DNA of 64,000 nucleotides, from positions 70,410 to 134,409 of the forward strand of contig JAHREW010000014.1 in assembly GCA_020883125.1 (NCBI GenBank), in the 5' to 3' direction. Position numbers and translations under genes: made by a program. The DNA is from Microcoleus sp. CAWBG506 (lineage in GTDB: Bacteria > Cyanobacteriota > Cyanobacteriia > Cyanobacteriales > Microcoleaceae). The notes beneath the pieces are model-generated. The model was not told where the DNA came from. It ran no database searches and saw only the letters and a program-made list of their open reading frames with translations. Below, one piece after another: positions 46,300-54,238 of the stretch; position 1 is the first letter of the stretch; each line of letters opens with the position of its first letter.

Positions 46300-46643
46300 A
46301 GTTCTTGGCTGACGAAAACTTTGATAATACAATTGTTAGAGGTTTGATACGTCGCAAACCTGACATCGATCTGATTCGTGTCCAAGATGTTGGCTTATCC
46401 GGTGAAGACGATCCAATAGTCCTGGAATGGCCTGCACAAGAAGATCGAATATTACTAACCCATGATGTTGCTACGATTACCCGCTATGCCTATGAACGTA
46501 TGGCGGCAGGTAAGTCAATGCCAGGAGTTTGTGAAATTACCTTCGATGCACCAATTGGCAGGGTTATTGAGGATATTCTAATCCTTCTGGAGTGCAGTCT
46601 TGAGGGAGAATTGGCAGGACAAATTCAGTATCTCCCTTTATGA
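46296..46643 (+). CDS. DUF5615 PIN-like toxin (module A)
   Basis: This 115-residue protein has the DUF5615 pattern: N-terminal 'MKFLADENFDNTIVRGL' with the acidic D/E-N motif, 'DIDLIRVQDVGLSGEDDPIV' and 'RILLTHDVATITRYA' with the second catalytic Asp. These are Mut7-C/PIN-like RNase toxins. Intact and coupled to the upstream DUF433 gene. Confidence 0.85.
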   Translation: MKFLADENFDNTIVRGLIRRKPDIDLIRVQDVGLSGEDDPIVLEWPAQEDRILLTHDVATITRYAYERMAAGKSMPGVCEITFDAPIGRVIEDILILLECSLEGELAGQIQYLPL

Positions 46644-46729
46644 AAAGTTGCAACAGTTTAATTTTGTTTTCGCACACCTTAAACAATAAATCGCTTAAAC
46701 TTTAGCCATTACTGCACAGGGTTACAATC

Positions 46730-47557
46730 ATGACATTCATCAACCCCAAAACCGACTACGCCTTCAAAAAAATCTTTGGTTCCCTAGATAGCAAAGGCAT
46801 ACTCATCAGCTTTCTCAACGCCATGATTTACGATGGCAATCCTACCATAGAAGACTTAGAAATTATTAATCCTAATTTGCCGCCCAAAATCACAGGATTA
46901 AAAGATACTTACTTAGATGTCAAAGCCCGACTCGCCGACGGTACTCTAGTCATTATTGAAATGCAGGTATTAAACGTAGAGTTTTTCGGAAAGAGAGTTT
47001 TGTACAACGCTGCCAAAACCTATGCCTCTCAATTACAGAAAGGACAAGGCTACCGAATGCTGCAACCTGTGATTGCACTGACATTGACTGATTTTGAGAT
47101 GTTTGAAAATAGCGATCGCGTAATTTCTAGATTTGTTTATAAAGAAGAAACGACTAATCTGAGATATACCGACAATAACATGGAGTTAGTGTTTATAGAA
47201 CTTCCGAAATTTACCAAAGAATTATCACAGCTAGAAACTCTGGTGGACAAATGGATTTATTTCATGAAATATGCTAATACGCTAACACAAATTCCGCAAA
47301 CAATGGATATTGTTCCAGAGATTCATCAAGCCTTTGACATAGCAAATCAAGTTAATTTAAGTGCCGATCAACTAGAGGATCTCGAACGGCAAGAAATGTT
47401 TATTTATGACCAACAAGGAGCTTTACTCAAAGCAGTTAAAGACGAAAAACTGGCGATCGCACGACAGTTACTCGATCGCCTAGATGACGAAACCATCAGT
47501 CAAACAACCGGACTCAGCATCGAAGAAATCAGGAATTTGCGATCGCCCAGAATTTAG
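46730..47557 (+). CDS. Rpn-family recombination-promoting nuclease/putative transposase, copy 1
   Basis: This 275-residue Rpn/PDDEXK-type protein begins MTFINPKTDYAFKKIFGS, the family's signature. The nuclease core is 'LDVKARLADGTLVIIEMQVL' (D...E-x-Q) and 'KRVLYNAAKTYASQL'. The C-terminal helical segment ends 'LLDRLDDETISQTTGLSIEE'. A near-identical copy lies at 50010-50849; the two differ mainly at residues about 222-250. Rpn proteins are Ca2+-stimulated nucleases that can promote RecA-independent recombination, and some now serve in phage defence. Copy variation in the C-terminus is a recognised feature of the family. Confidence 0.88.
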   Translation: MTFINPKTDYAFKKIFGSLDSKGILISFLNAMIYDGNPTIEDLEIINPNLPPKITGLKDTYLDVKARLADGTLVIIEMQVLNVEFFGKRVLYNAAKTYASQLQKGQGYRMLQPVIALTLTDFEMFENSDRVISRFVYKEETTNLRYTDNNMELVFIELPKFTKELSQLETLVDKWIYFMKYANTLTQIPQTMDIVPEIHQAFDIANQVNLSADQLEDLERQEMFIYDQQGALLKAVKDEKLAIARQLLDRLDDETISQTTGLSIEEIRNLRSPRI

Positions 47558-47605
47558 AACCATGAAAGATTCACAAACGTGCGATCGCCACTATCTGGGC
47601 AATGA

Positions 47606-48067
47606 CTAAGCCACGCCAAACCCCGTGTACTCACGCATATAAGGCGCTTGAAAGCCCAAGATAATATCCTCCTTCGCCACACCCATTGCTACCAACTCAT
47701 GGGCGACGTGCATCTCCGTTGTATTTTGCTCCACCCAAATTTTGCCATCCTTAATATCTAAATGGATCACACACCCATGCACCCGCCGATGCCCATTCCA
47801 ACCAACATTCATCACCTGATAACGATCTTGCTCCGTATCAAAAATTGTTTGCGATTTGATCGCACCATTAGAGATAGGAGTGGCCACATATTCTGTCAAT
47901 AGTGCTTGAATTGACTGACGATATATAGCAACCGCCAGGGTGGTTAAGTCGTGGGGTGGGGGCGGGTTTAGAGAATTTGTCTATACCGATGAAAGATATC
48001 GGTGAACCCGCCCCTACAAAATCTGCCCTAATCGCCTTGGCAGTTGCTATAACTCTAGTTTATCCAT
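47606..48067 (-). pseudogene. xisI: xisI gene disrupted by the 128-bp element
   Basis: The start is the ATG at 48067, inside the end of xisH. The first codons read MDKLEL, then the 128-bp element intervenes, then 'YRQSIQALLTEYVATPISNG', 'VGWNGHRRVHGCVIHLDI', 'KIWVEQNTTEMHVAHELV' and 'GFQAPYMREYTGFGVA'. Without the element and one TA the gene is 336 bp, encoding 111 residues, the normal XisI length. XisI with XisH is named for control of fdxN-element excision in heterocyst formers, but most copies, as here, are far from nif genes. Confidence 0.9.
47924..48051. mobile_element. 128-bp TA-flanked miniature inverted-repeat element, copy 3
   Basis: Identical to copy 2 and one base different from copy 1. 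Inserted at a TA in codons 6-7 of xisI; excision restores 'GAG TTA TAT CGT CAG'. Confidence 0.94.
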
Positions 48068-48285
48068 TGCACAATCACCTCATGTACTGGATCGTAAACA
48101 ATACGACTAACTTGATGCCGCTCTACCGAAATTTGCAAAAATTCCCGCTGAAAAAAAGCTTCATGGACTATTACCGGAACAGCTAAATAGACATCTCCAA
48201 TAATTACTGTGGAACAGGCATCCTGCCTGTTCTTGACCAGCTTTTTAGGAGATGTCTAATAAAGCTGGCGATCGCGTGCTGCCAT
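48055..48285 (-). pseudogene. xisH: xisH relic with internal deletion and a 71-bp insertion
   Basis: The ATG at 48285 gives MAARD, the XisH N-terminus. After a junction at GATCGC the frame continues RQLY, is interrupted by the miniature element 48188-48258, and resumes 'LAVPVIVHEAFFQREFLQIS', 'VERHQVSRIVYDPVHEVIVQ', ending WIN at 48055. The middle ~80 codons, including the nuclease-like core, are missing. So deletion and insertion both hit the gene; it is dead. Confidence 0.75.
48188..48258. mobile_element. Miniature palindromic element, ~71-bp family, copy 3
   Basis: This is the copy with the best ends: TAGACATCTCC and GGAGATGTCTA are perfect inverted repeats of 11 bp. The core is AACAGGCATCCTGCCTGTT. 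The net insertion in xisH is 72 bp. It carries a stop in the xisH frame. Confidence 0.85.
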
Positions 48286-48447
48286 TTTTTTCTTCTATAA
48301 CTCTCAACTTTATTATACTATCGATCGCACTTTATCCTCCTATCCCCAAAAACCTTAGCCTAAAAACAGGTCTAATCTTAAAAATCTCGGCACCGACGGG
48401 CGATCGCACATCAAGTTCGATCGCAGTTCTGATACAATTCAGACAGT

Positions 48448-48543
48448 GATGTTGGCCGATCCGGTGAAGACGATCCAATAGTGCTGGAATGGGCTGCCGC
48501 AGAAGATCGGATATTACTAACCCATGATGCTGCTACTGTCTGC
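48448..48543 (+). pseudogene. DUF5615 toxin fragment fused to a DUF433-type leader
   Basis: The frame reads 'DVGRSGEDDPIVLEWAAAED' then 'RILLTHDAATVC', matching residues 36-67 of the DUF5615 toxin at 46296. The preceding bases (48408-48447, CATCAAGTTCGATCGCAGTT...) match the leader of the DUF433 gene at 45908-45950. The antitoxin and the ends of the toxin are lost. Confidence 0.8.
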
Positions 48544-48551
48544 GATCGTTC

Positions 48552-49049
48552 TCATTCCATCACATCATCTGTTGCAGGTTCACCAGGATAAAAGCGATCG
48601 CTAAAAATGTCTTCTGAGGTATATGGGCAATTCTCTGGGAAAGTTTTTAGTGGCAAGTTAGTTTCTCCTGTTGCCAAATCTCTACCGCTTTCATATATTT
48701 TTTGCAATGCTTCCTGAAGATAGGGTTTAAGACTAGGATTTTCTGACAGCAATTCTTGAGTATCGCGACGCTGAATGCGAATCGTCATTAACCAGCTACG
48801 GCTGCGTCGTTCTACTTGATATTCCCATTTTAATAAATGCCCAAGTAACACCTTTAAGCGATTTCTTAGTTCGGCACGTTGTTGTTTTCCCAATGACTCA
48901 ATCTCCTCGATTAAATTCGGTAAATCTAGTTTATTCCATTCTCGATGTTTGAGGAGTTGTGCTTGTTCCTGAGTCCAAGCAAAAAAATCAGTTTCATAGA
49001 GACTTTGTATTAAGGTTCCCGGTGTTTGTTCGACTTGTGGTGCTTGCAT
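48552..49049 (-). CDS. DUF29 family protein, copy 1
   Basis: This 165-residue protein uses the ATG at 49049 (MQAPQVEQTPGTLIQ), the position matching its paralogue; the frame to 49136 adds sequence that belongs to an xisI relic. DUF29 core: 'SLYETDFFAWTQEQAQLLKH', 'LDLPNLIEEIESLGKQQRAE', 'LLKWEYQVERRSRSW'. The function of DUF29 is unknown; the genes are abundant in cyanobacteria and often near toxin-antitoxin genes. Its tandem copy is 192 bp away on the same strand. Confidence 0.85.
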   Translation of the reverse strand: MQAPQVEQTPGTLIQSLYETDFFAWTQEQAQLLKHREWNKLDLPNLIEEIESLGKQQRAELRNRLKVLLGHLLKWEYQVERRSRSWLMTIRIQRRDTQELLSENPSLKPYLQEALQKIYESGRDLATGETNLPLKTFPENCPYTSEDIFSDRFYPGEPATDDVME

Positions 49050-49125
49050 AAATATATCAAAATTTAGGATTTTTCCATTGTATAACTTTGAAAAAAACAT
49101 TGCCACATTTTTGGGCAATCGCGGT

Positions 49126-49164
49126 TGCCACCCCAAAGCCCCCGTACTCCCGGATATAATGATT
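49126..49164 (-). pseudogene. xisI: xisI 3'-end fragment
   Basis: The frame reads 'YIREYGGFGVA', matching the last residues of xisI at 47606. Over about 32 bp the DNA differs at only some six positions. The rest of the gene is gone. Confidence 0.5.
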
Positions 49165-49241
49165 TGTTTATCAAAAAACCTGGCCCTATTTCATCGTACT
49201 GCGGCGCGATCTCTCCGTCAAAGGATATTTGTCCTTTTCTC

Positions 49242-49739
49242 TCATTCCATCACATCATCCATTGCCGGTTCACCTGGATAAAAGCGATCGCTCAAAATTT
49301 CTTCCAACTCATAGAGACAATTCTCTGGAAAGGTTTTTCGAGGCAGGTTTGTCTCTCCCGAAGCTAATGCGATTCCTTTGTTGTAAGCTGTCTTGAGAGC
49401 TTCTTCTAGGTAAGGTTTGAGACTGGGATTCTCTTTTAGTAGCTCTAATATATCGATACGCTGGATGCAAATTGTATTTACCCAACTACGACTTCGTTTT
49501 GACACTTGATATTCCCATTTAAGCAAATGTCCAATCAAAATACTCAAAGGATTTCTTAATTCAGCGCGTTGTTGTTTTCCCAAGGACTCAATCTCCTCAA
49601 TTAAATTAGGTAGGTCAAGTTGACTCCATTCTCGATGTTTGAGGAGTTTTGCTTGTTCCTGAGTCCAAGCATAAAAATCAGTTTCATAAAGACTTTGTAT
49701 TAAGTCTTCTGGTGTTTGTTCGATTTGTGATGTTTGCAT
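49242..49739 (-). CDS. DUF29 family protein, copy 2
   Basis: This 165-residue protein has the same start position and length as copy 1 (MQTSQIEQTPEDLIQ). It is similar throughout, with 'LYETDFYAWTQEQAKLLKH', 'LDLPNLIEEIESLGKQQRAE' and 'FYPGEPAMDDVME' nearly unchanged. Differences cluster in the middle ('CIQRIDILELLKENPSLKPY'). Tandem duplication is clear; whether both are expressed is not. Confidence 0.85.
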   Translation of the reverse strand: MQTSQIEQTPEDLIQSLYETDFYAWTQEQAKLLKHREWSQLDLPNLIEEIESLGKQQRAELRNPLSILIGHLLKWEYQVSKRSRSWVNTICIQRIDILELLKENPSLKPYLEEALKTAYNKGIALASGETNLPRKTFPENCLYELEEILSDRFYPGEPAMDDVME

Positions 49740-49837
49740 GAAATATCAAAATCTAGTGTTATTTACTTAATTATAAAACATCAAAGCGAATTGGGGTAAA
49801 ATAGCTTTATCCAAAAACAAATAGCAACTTAAAAATC

Positions 49838-49936
49838 TCTCCTGGACGCAGGTGGGGTCAAAAACCCGGTTTCTCTGAATAATCGTGAATCGAACCGAGA
49901 TATTAACGCAGAAACTGGGTTTTTTTCGTAAGTCCT
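49838..49936. repeat. CCTGGACGCA...AAACCCGGTTTC repeat, partial copy
   Basis: Left end CTCCTGGACGCA, then AAAAACCCGGTTTCTCTG, a spacer, and GCAGAAACTGGGTTTTTTTC. Related to the fuller element at 62325-62426. Confidence 0.6.
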
Positions 49937-50009
49937 TAAATCTTGGCATGGACAGGCGATCGCACCGATGATACAATCGACACAGCGATCGTTATTCCCG
50001 ATTCCAACC

Positions 50010-50849
50010 ATGACATTCATCAACCCCAAAACCGACTACGCCTTCAAAAAAATATTCGGTTCCCTAGATAGCAAAGGCATACTCATCAGCTTTCTCAACG
50101 CCATGATTTACGATGGCAATCCTACCATTCAAGACTTAGAAATTATTAATCCTAATTTGCCCCCCAAAATCACAGGATTAAAAGATACTTACTTAGATGT
50201 CAAAGCCCGACTCGCCGACGGTACTCTAGTCATTATTGAAATGCAGGTATTAAATGTAGAGTCTTTCGGAAAGAGAGTTTTGTACAACGCTGCAAAAACT
50301 TATGTTTCTCAATTACAGAAAGGACAAGGCTACGGAATGCTGCAACCTGTGATTGCACTGACACTGACAGATTTCGAGATGTTTACAAATAGCGATCGAG
50401 TAATTTCTAGGTTTGTTTATAAAGAAGAAACGACTAATCTGAGATATACCGACAATAACATGGAGTTAGTGTTTATCGAACTTCCGAAATTTACCAAAGA
50501 ATTATCACAGCTAGAAACTCTGGTGGATAAATGGATTTATTTCATGAAATATGCTAATACGCTGACACAAATTCCACCAACAATGGATATGGTTCCAGAG
50601 ATTCATCAAGCCTTTGATATAGCAAATCAAGTTAATTTAAATCCTGAAGAACTGGACGCTATCGAACGGCAAGAAATGTTTATTTATGACCAACAAGGAG
50701 TTATAATCTATGCTAAGCGAGAAGCTGTAGAAGAAGCAATGCAGGTGGTGGCACGACAGTTACTCGATCGCCTGGATGACGAAACCATCAGCCAAACAAC
50801 CGGACTCAGCATCCAAGAAATCAGGAATTTGCGATCGCCCAAAATTTAG
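50010..50849 (+). CDS. Rpn-family recombination-promoting nuclease/putative transposase, copy 2
   Basis: This 279-residue protein starts at the ATG at 50010. It is nearly identical to the copy at 46730 through residue ~220, then differs: 'QVNLNPEELDAIERQEMF', and 'VIIYAKREAVEEAMQVV' replaces 'ALLKAVKDEKLAI', before both end in 'ARQLLDRLDDETISQTTGLS'. The flanking 3' DNA (AACCATGAAAGATTCACAAA) is also duplicated, so the copied unit extends past the stop. Recent duplication with local divergence. Confidence 0.88.
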   Translation: MTFINPKTDYAFKKIFGSLDSKGILISFLNAMIYDGNPTIQDLEIINPNLPPKITGLKDTYLDVKARLADGTLVIIEMQVLNVESFGKRVLYNAAKTYVSQLQKGQGYGMLQPVIALTLTDFEMFTNSDRVISRFVYKEETTNLRYTDNNMELVFIELPKFTKELSQLETLVDKWIYFMKYANTLTQIPPTMDMVPEIHQAFDIANQVNLNPEELDAIERQEMFIYDQQGVIIYAKREAVEEAMQVVARQLLDRLDDETISQTTGLSIQEIRNLRSPKI

Positions 50850-50906
50850 AACCATGAAAGATTCACAAACGTGCGATCGCCCTTTCCCGCAAACCCACCC
50901 CCAAAC

Positions 50907-52418
50907 CTACGCCAAAAACAGCTTATACGCCGGATTCTGACTCTCATCCCCATACTGATAGCCCAAAGTATCAAGAAAAGCCTGCCATTCCTGCATCTCA
51001 TCCGGCGGTACTTGAATTCCCACCACAATTCGCCCGTAATCAGCCCCATTATTCCGATAGTGAAAAACGCTGATATTCCAATTAGGACTCATCGAACCTA
51101 CAAACTTCATCAACGCACCCGGACGTTCGGGAAATTCAAAGCGATAAAACAGTTCGTGATTTGCTAGCATAGAACGACCACCAACCATATGCCGCAAGTG
51201 CAATTTAGTTAATTCATCATCAGTTAAATCCAAAGTTTTAAAGCCACAATCTTCAAAACTTGCCGCAATCTTCACTGCATCAGCGCGGTTTTGAATTTGC
51301 ACGCCGATAAAAATGTGTGCTGCTGTTTCATCCGCAATTCGATAGCTAAATTCCGTTAAATTGCGCTTACCCAAACATTCGCAAAACCTGCGGAGACTTC
51401 CCGGTTGTTCGGGAATTGTCACTGCAAAAATCGCTTCGCGGCGTTCGCCAAACTCGGCCCTTTCTGCTACAAAACGCAGGCGATCGAAATTCATGTTCGC
51501 GCCGCAAGCCACCGCAATTAACGTTTCTCCTGCTATTTGTTCCCGTTCCACGTAAGCTTTCGCACCTGCGATCGCCAAAGCGCCGGCCGGTTCTAAGATC
51601 GATCGCGTATCCTCAAACACATCCTTAATCGCCGCACAGATATCATCCGTATCCACCAAAATAATCTCGTCCACATACTCCTGACACAGCCGAAAAGTTT
51701 CCTCCCCAACTTCCCGCACCGCAACGCCATCAGCAAACAAACCCACTTGCGACAAACGCACCCGTTTCCCCGCTTTCAAAGACTGATTCATCGCATCGGA
51801 ATCCACAGGTTCCACACCAATAATTTTAATTTCCGGGCGCAATCGTTTCACATAAGCCGCAATACCAGAAATCAATCCACCGCCGCCAATAGCCACAAAA
51901 ATTGCATGAATTGGTTTCTGATGTTGTCGCAAAATTTCCATGCCGATCGTACCCTGTCCCGCAATCACATGGGGGTCATCAAAAGGGTGAACAAAAGTCA
52001 TGCCTGTTTCCGCCTCTAATTGGCGCGCAAAAGCGTAAGCATCGTCGTAAGTATCCCCATGCAAAACCACCTCTCCACCACGGGCTATGACCGCATTTAC
52101 CTTGACCTGGGGCGTAGTTACGGGCATGACTATGACCGCGCGAGTTCCCAGATGGCGGGCGGCGAGGGCTACTCCTTGGGCGTGATTGCCAGCAGAAGCT
52201 GCGATCGCACCTTTGGCCAGTAACTCCGGCGAAAGTTGCGCCATTTTGTTATACGCACCGCGCAGTTTGAACGAAAACACAGACTGCATATCCTCTCGCT
52301 TCAACAGGAGTTGATTGTTGAGTCGCGCCGATAGATTGGGTGCGGCTTCTAGGGGGGATTCTTGGGCCACATCGTAGACGCGGGCGGTGAGGATTTGTAC
52401 TAAGTAATCGCAAAGCAT
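50907..52418 (-). CDS. ilvA: Threonine ammonia-lyase, biosynthetic
   Basis: This 503-residue PLP enzyme makes 2-oxobutanoate for isoleucine synthesis. The start at 52418 (MLCDYLVQILTARVYDVAQE) is preferred over 52517, which adds low-complexity residues. The PLP lysine is K51 in 'SVFSFKLRGAY'; the Gly-rich loop is 'FVAIGGGGLISG'. The C-terminal ~180 residues hold two ACT-like regulatory domains ('AIFAVTIPEQPGSLRRFCEC' and 'LFYRFEFPERPGALMKFVGS'), the form inhibited by isoleucine. Normal length. Confidence 0.95.
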   Translation of the reverse strand: MLCDYLVQILTARVYDVAQESPLEAAPNLSARLNNQLLLKREDMQSVFSFKLRGAYNKMAQLSPELLAKGAIAASAGNHAQGVALAARHLGTRAVIVMPVTTPQVKVNAVIARGGEVVLHGDTYDDAYAFARQLEAETGMTFVHPFDDPHVIAGQGTIGMEILRQHQKPIHAIFVAIGGGGLISGIAAYVKRLRPEIKIIGVEPVDSDAMNQSLKAGKRVRLSQVGLFADGVAVREVGEETFRLCQEYVDEIILVDTDDICAAIKDVFEDTRSILEPAGALAIAGAKAYVEREQIAGETLIAVACGANMNFDRLRFVAERAEFGERREAIFAVTIPEQPGSLRRFCECLGKRNLTEFSYRIADETAAHIFIGVQIQNRADAVKIAASFEDCGFKTLDLTDDELTKLHLRHMVGGRSMLANHELFYRFEFPERPGALMKFVGSMSPNWNISVFHYRNNGADYGRIVVGIQVPPDEMQEWQAFLDTLGYQYGDESQNPAYKLFLA

Positions 52419-52662
52419 GGGATGAGGGCTTGGTAGATGCGGGATGGTGGGATTATTGTATGGTATTTGTGCGATCGTTGTGTGGGATTTTTGGGGAGAT
52501 TGTTTGTGCGATCGCAAGTTGTCGATCGAAAAGTTTACCTGGTGAGAATCAAATGGGGAAAACGCGCGATCGGCCTTGGAGAAAAACTTTACGTTAAAAC
52601 TATACTTCAGCAGCTATAATATTAAGTGCAGTTGAGTTAAAACCGTGCAGTAGATGAGACTT

Positions 52663-52896
52663 ATGCCAGACAAAACTCTTTTACTCGATCGCATTACTCA
52701 AACTCCGGGTAAATGTGGAGGTCGTCCCTGTATCCGAGGAATGAGAATCCGAGTTAGTGACATTCTAGAAACTCTAGCGGATAACGTGCCTGCTAGTGAA
52801 ATCCTGGCAGATTTTCCCGATTTAGAACCTGAAGATATCCAAGCTTGCTTGCTGTTTGCTGCACTCCGAATTGACTTTCCGAGGATTGCTGTATGA
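52663..52896 (+). CDS. DUF433 antitoxin (module B)
   Basis: This 77-residue protein starts at the ATG at 52663 (MPDKTLLLDRITQTPGKCGG). It has the most typical DUF433 form: 'GKCGGRPCIRGMRIRVSDIL', 'LETLADNVPASEILADFPDL', 'EPEDIQACLLFAA'. The alternative ATG at 52654 is three codons upstream. It overlaps the toxin by 4 bp. Confidence 0.9.
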   Translation: MPDKTLLLDRITQTPGKCGGRPCIRGMRIRVSDILETLADNVPASEILADFPDLEPEDIQACLLFAALRIDFPRIAV

Positions 52897-53237
52897 TTTT
52901 TTGGCTAAATGCTCAACTTCCTCCCAGTCTGGCAGAGTGGTTGAGTATTACATTTGGTGTGAGTGCATTAACTCTACAGGATATTGGGTTGTCAGACGCT
53001 CAGGATATTGAGATATTTAATGCAGCTCGCGCTAACGGTTATGGCACTGTTGTTATCACTAAAGATCGAGATTTTATTGATTTAGTAGTTCGTTTGGGAA
53101 GCCCACCACAAATTCTTTGGTTAACCTGTGGGAATATTACCAATAGAGACTTACAACGCATTTTTACCCGCGCTTTTCCTGAAGCTTTGGAGTTGCTGCA
53201 AAATGGTGAAAATATTGTAGAAATCGGTAGAGCTTAA
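52893..53237 (+). CDS. DUF5615 PIN-like toxin (module B)
   Basis: This is a 114-residue protein: 'MIFWLNAQLPPSLAEWL', 'ALTLQDIGLSDAQDIEIFNA', 'VVITKDRDFIDLVVRLG'. The acidic position at the N-terminus reads NAQLP rather than DENLP, a variation common in this subgroup; the second Asp cluster 'KDRDF' is intact. Coupled with the DUF433 gene. A different subtype from module A. Confidence 0.87.
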   Translation: MIFWLNAQLPPSLAEWLSITFGVSALTLQDIGLSDAQDIEIFNAARANGYGTVVITKDRDFIDLVVRLGSPPQILWLTCGNITNRDLQRIFTRAFPEALELLQNGENIVEIGRA

Positions 53238-53245
53238 CAAGATAA

Positions 53246-53269
53246 GGTGATCGGGATAGTGGGATCACC
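53246..53269. terminator. Possible bidirectional hairpin between convergent genes
   Basis: GGTGATC / GATCACC with a 10-nt loop lies between the DUF5615 gene and the TPR gene. No T-run, so the terminator call is weak. Confidence 0.35.
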
Positions 53270-53278
53270 AAAATCACC

Positions 53279-54238
53279 CTAATTCAATTCTTTGAAAGCA
53301 GTATCTCGGTTAGTTTTAGCGTCTTCATAATCTGGCTTTATTTCTAATGCCTTATCAAAACTGGCAATTGACTCTTCATAGCGCCCTAGTTGCAGTAGAG
53401 CAATACCGCGTAAATTCCACGCTTCGCATGAATCAGGATTGAGTCTAATAGCTACTTCATATCGTTTTATGGCTTCTTCATAACGCTTGACTCCAAGAAG
53501 CACGTTCCCTCGTTTAATCCAAGATTCAGATTCATCTAATTCATTAGAACTAATTTCTTCGGCTCCCTGGGGGATTATCGCATATTTTTGATCCTCTTTT
53601 ATCGGCGTTTTCCACTTGGATTTTTCATTATTCATAGCAAATCCTCCAATTGCAAGACCAATACTATTAGAAAAATCCACGATATTATAACCCTTTCTAT
53701 TGATAGAAATAAATTTGTCGAAACTATTAATAGATAACTCAAACACGCCTGAGCCCCAATCAAAAAAATCTGGAGCCCGACGCATGATATATTTAATAGC
53801 AAAAAGAGGCAGTATAAAAACAAAGCAAATATTACTCAGGCGATCGCGAAAATTTTCCCGTCGTTGATTGAGGTGACTAAGGATTGGAGGTACTGTATCT
53901 AAATTATAATAATCACCATCACCACCATATCCAGGTTTGATATAAGGTTCGAGTGACTTTTCTAGTCCTTCAATGAAGAGAATGTTTAGGTCGTTGCGAT
54001 CGCCACGATTGGCAACAATATCATACAGATTATCAATTGGTTCTGTCAATTCTAAAATTGCAATTTTTTTCTCAGACAAATCTTCTTGCACTCTATCAGT
54101 TAACTGATTACCTACGTCAGGAGAGCATTGCACGAACACAATACCAAATCCTTTTGTTCGTTTTAGGCATCGCAATAAAGCCCGATAAACTCCCTCTGGG
54201 CTAGTGTCGAGTGACTGAGTAGAAGAAGATTGACTCAT
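53279..54238 (-). CDS. TPR protein with degenerate NTPase-like N-terminal domain (partner of ATPase)
   Basis: This is a 319-residue protein. Residues 1-170 ('VYRALLRCLKRTKGFGIVFV', 'ILELTEPIDNLYDIVANRGD', 'LNILFIEGLEKSLE', 'CFVFILPLFAIKYIMRRAPD', 'FFDWGSGVFEL') resemble the region following the P-loop in cyanobacterial TPR-NTPases, but lack a Walker A. Residues about 235-315 form two TPRs ('NVLLGVKRYEEAIKRYEVAI', 'ALLQLGRYEESIASFDKALE'). It overlaps the upstream ATPase gene by 4 bp, so the two are co-translated. It probably acts as a sensor or adaptor for the ATPase. Confidence 0.7.
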   Translation of the reverse strand: MSQSSSTQSLDTSPEGVYRALLRCLKRTKGFGIVFVQCSPDVGNQLTDRVQEDLSEKKIAILELTEPIDNLYDIVANRGDRNDLNILFIEGLEKSLEPYIKPGYGGDGDYYNLDTVPPILSHLNQRRENFRDRLSNICFVFILPLFAIKYIMRRAPDFFDWGSGVFELSINSFDKFISINRKGYNIVDFSNSIGLAIGGFAMNNEKSKWKTPIKEDQKYAIIPQGAEEISSNELDESESWIKRGNVLLGVKRYEEAIKRYEVAIRLNPDSCEAWNLRGIALLQLGRYEESIASFDKALEIKPDYEDAKTNRDTAFKELN

